33,810 nucleotides of DNA from Paracoccaceae bacterium (GTDB taxonomy: Bacteria > Pseudomonadota > Alphaproteobacteria > Rhodobacterales > Rhodobacteraceae): contig SKUV01000378.1 of assembly GCA_007129775.1 (NCBI GenBank), forward strand, positions 1 to 33,810, given 5' to 3'. The notes beneath the pieces were generated by a model. That model had not been told where the DNA came from, searched no databases, and saw only the letters and a program-made list of their open reading frames with translations. A program made the translations under genes and the position numbers. Numbering within the stretch: position 1 is the first letter of the stretch; each line of letters opens with the position of its first letter. Of this stretch, positions 32,830 through 33,810 are shown piece after piece.

Positions 32830-33443
32830 GCAAACCCCTCATCGCGATCTTGCGCGGCATCACCCCGCCCGAGGCACTGCCTGTGGCCGAGGCGCTTCTG
32901 GACGCGGGTATAGACCAGATCGAGGTGCCGCTGAACTCGCCCGAACCCCTCGCTAGCATCACGGCGATGGCAAATGCCTTCGGCAACCGCGCGCTGATCG
33001 GGGCGGGCACGGTGCTGACCGAGGCGGAGGTGGCACAGGTGGCGGCGGCGGGCGGGCGGCTCATCGTCTCGCCCAATGCCGATACATCGGTGATCGCGGC
33101 GACAAAGGCGCGGGGGCTGACCAGCTTTCCGGGTGTCTTCACCGCGACCGAGGCCTTCGCGGCCATCGCCGCCGGGGCCGACGGGCTCAAGCTCTTTCCC
33201 GCCCTGCTGGCCGGGCCCGAGGGGCTGCGGGCGCTGTCTGCCGTGCTGCCGGCCAAGGTGCCGGTCTATGCTGTCGGCGGCGCCGGGCCTGAAAATTTCG
33301 CCCAATGGCACGCCGCCGGCGCGGCCGGCTTCGGCATCGGCAGCGCGCTCTATACCCCGGGGCTGGAACTCACGGAGGTTGCGGCCCGCGCCCGGGCGAT
33401 CGTTGCGGCTTATGATCAGGCGGTTGCCCGAGGCAGCAACTGA
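32826..33443 (+). CDS. dgoA: 2-dehydro-3-deoxy-6-phosphogalactonate aldolase
   Basis: [45 protein letters not shown]...[14 protein letters not shown]...[32 protein letters not shown] overlap with dgoK stop. Confidence 0.92.
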   Translation: MSKPLIAILRGITPPEALPVAEALLDAGIDQIEVPLNSPEPLASITAMANAFGNRALIGAGTVLTEAEVAQVAAAGGRLIVSPNADTSVIAATKARGLTSFPGVFTATEAFAAIAAGADGLKLFPALLAGPEGLRALSAVLPAKVPVYAVGGAGPENFAQWHAAGAAGFGIGSALYTPGLELTEVAARARAIVAAYDQAVARGSN

Positions 33444-33500
33444 CGGTGCCGGGCGCGCGCCGGAAGCGCACGCAAAACGAAAGCACGAATTGGGGAGGCG

Positions 33501-33810
33501 ATGGATTGGCGTGCCGAAATGAACGCGAAATGCGCGTCCCTGCCCGGGGCGGAATGGTCCGACCCCTGGGGCGGTGGCCATGATTGCTGGAAGGTGGGCG
33601 GAAAGGTCTTCGCCCTGCAGGGCATGGAACCCAGCCTGACGGTGAAATGCCGCGACGTGGAGACGGCGGAAATGGTGCGCGCCGCGAGCGGGGCGACCCG
33701 CGCGCCCTGTATGCACGCCTCATGGGTCCGGCTGCCCGAAGGCACGGACCGCGACGAGGCGTATCACAGGATCGAGGCCTCCTATGATCTGATCCGCGCC
33801 GCCCTGCCCC
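33501..33810 (+). CDS. MmcQ/YjbR family DNA-binding-like protein (truncated by right edge)
   Basis: ATG at 33501 preceded by GGGGAGG; MDWRAEMNAKCASLPGAEWSDPWGGGHDCWKVGGKVFALQGMEPSLTVKCRDVETAEMVRAASGATRAPCMHASWVRLPEGTDRDEAYHRIEASYDLIRAALP; open at the edge. Confidence 0.8.
   Translation, partial: MDWRAEMNAKCASLPGAEWSDPWGGGHDCWKVGGKVFALQGMEPSLTVKCRDVETAEMVRAASGATRAPCMHASWVRLPEGTDRDEAYHRIEASYDLIRAALP

Overview
High-GC window, most likely from a Rhodobacteraceae-type alphaproteobacterium (inferred from the Mcl1-like malyl-CoA lyase, DUF1244 and overall gene content). About two thirds (1-21890, minus strand) is one open reading frame of at least 7,296 codons that runs off the left edge. The supplied ORF track does not list it because it has no stop in the window; the track instead shows long plus-strand ORFs that are exactly codon-in-register antisense shadows. 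I checked the frame at codons near positions 21890, 21737, 21722-21693, 5966 and 8, and all agree. The encoded giant protein starts with a LEPR-XLL type motif (FEPRLLLSAD) and shows no evident Sec signal. It continues with about 12 two-part (A/B) PPC-like beta modules interrupted by four ConA-like/LamG-like domains, then 17 CARDB-like repeats. Next come a PPC/IPT-like junction, an atypical helix-rich island, an FN3-like domain, a beta-propeller-like domain, an Ig-like domain and a putative-Ig/cadherin-like domain, after which the window ends. A short HlyD/RND-type periplasmic adaptor gene is transcribed divergently from it across a 163-bp gap, with no ABC/RND or TolC partner in view. The rest of the window is a MATE transporter, pyk plus a small membrane protein, DUF1244, a D-amino-acid cluster (dgcN-dgcA-dat-like), an mcl1-like malyl-CoA lyase, an SDR-dgoK-dgoA galactose-type cluster with ATGA overlaps, and a truncated MmcQ/YjbR gene. 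The strongest candidate for something under-described is the giant LEPR-XLL surface protein and its orphan adaptor.
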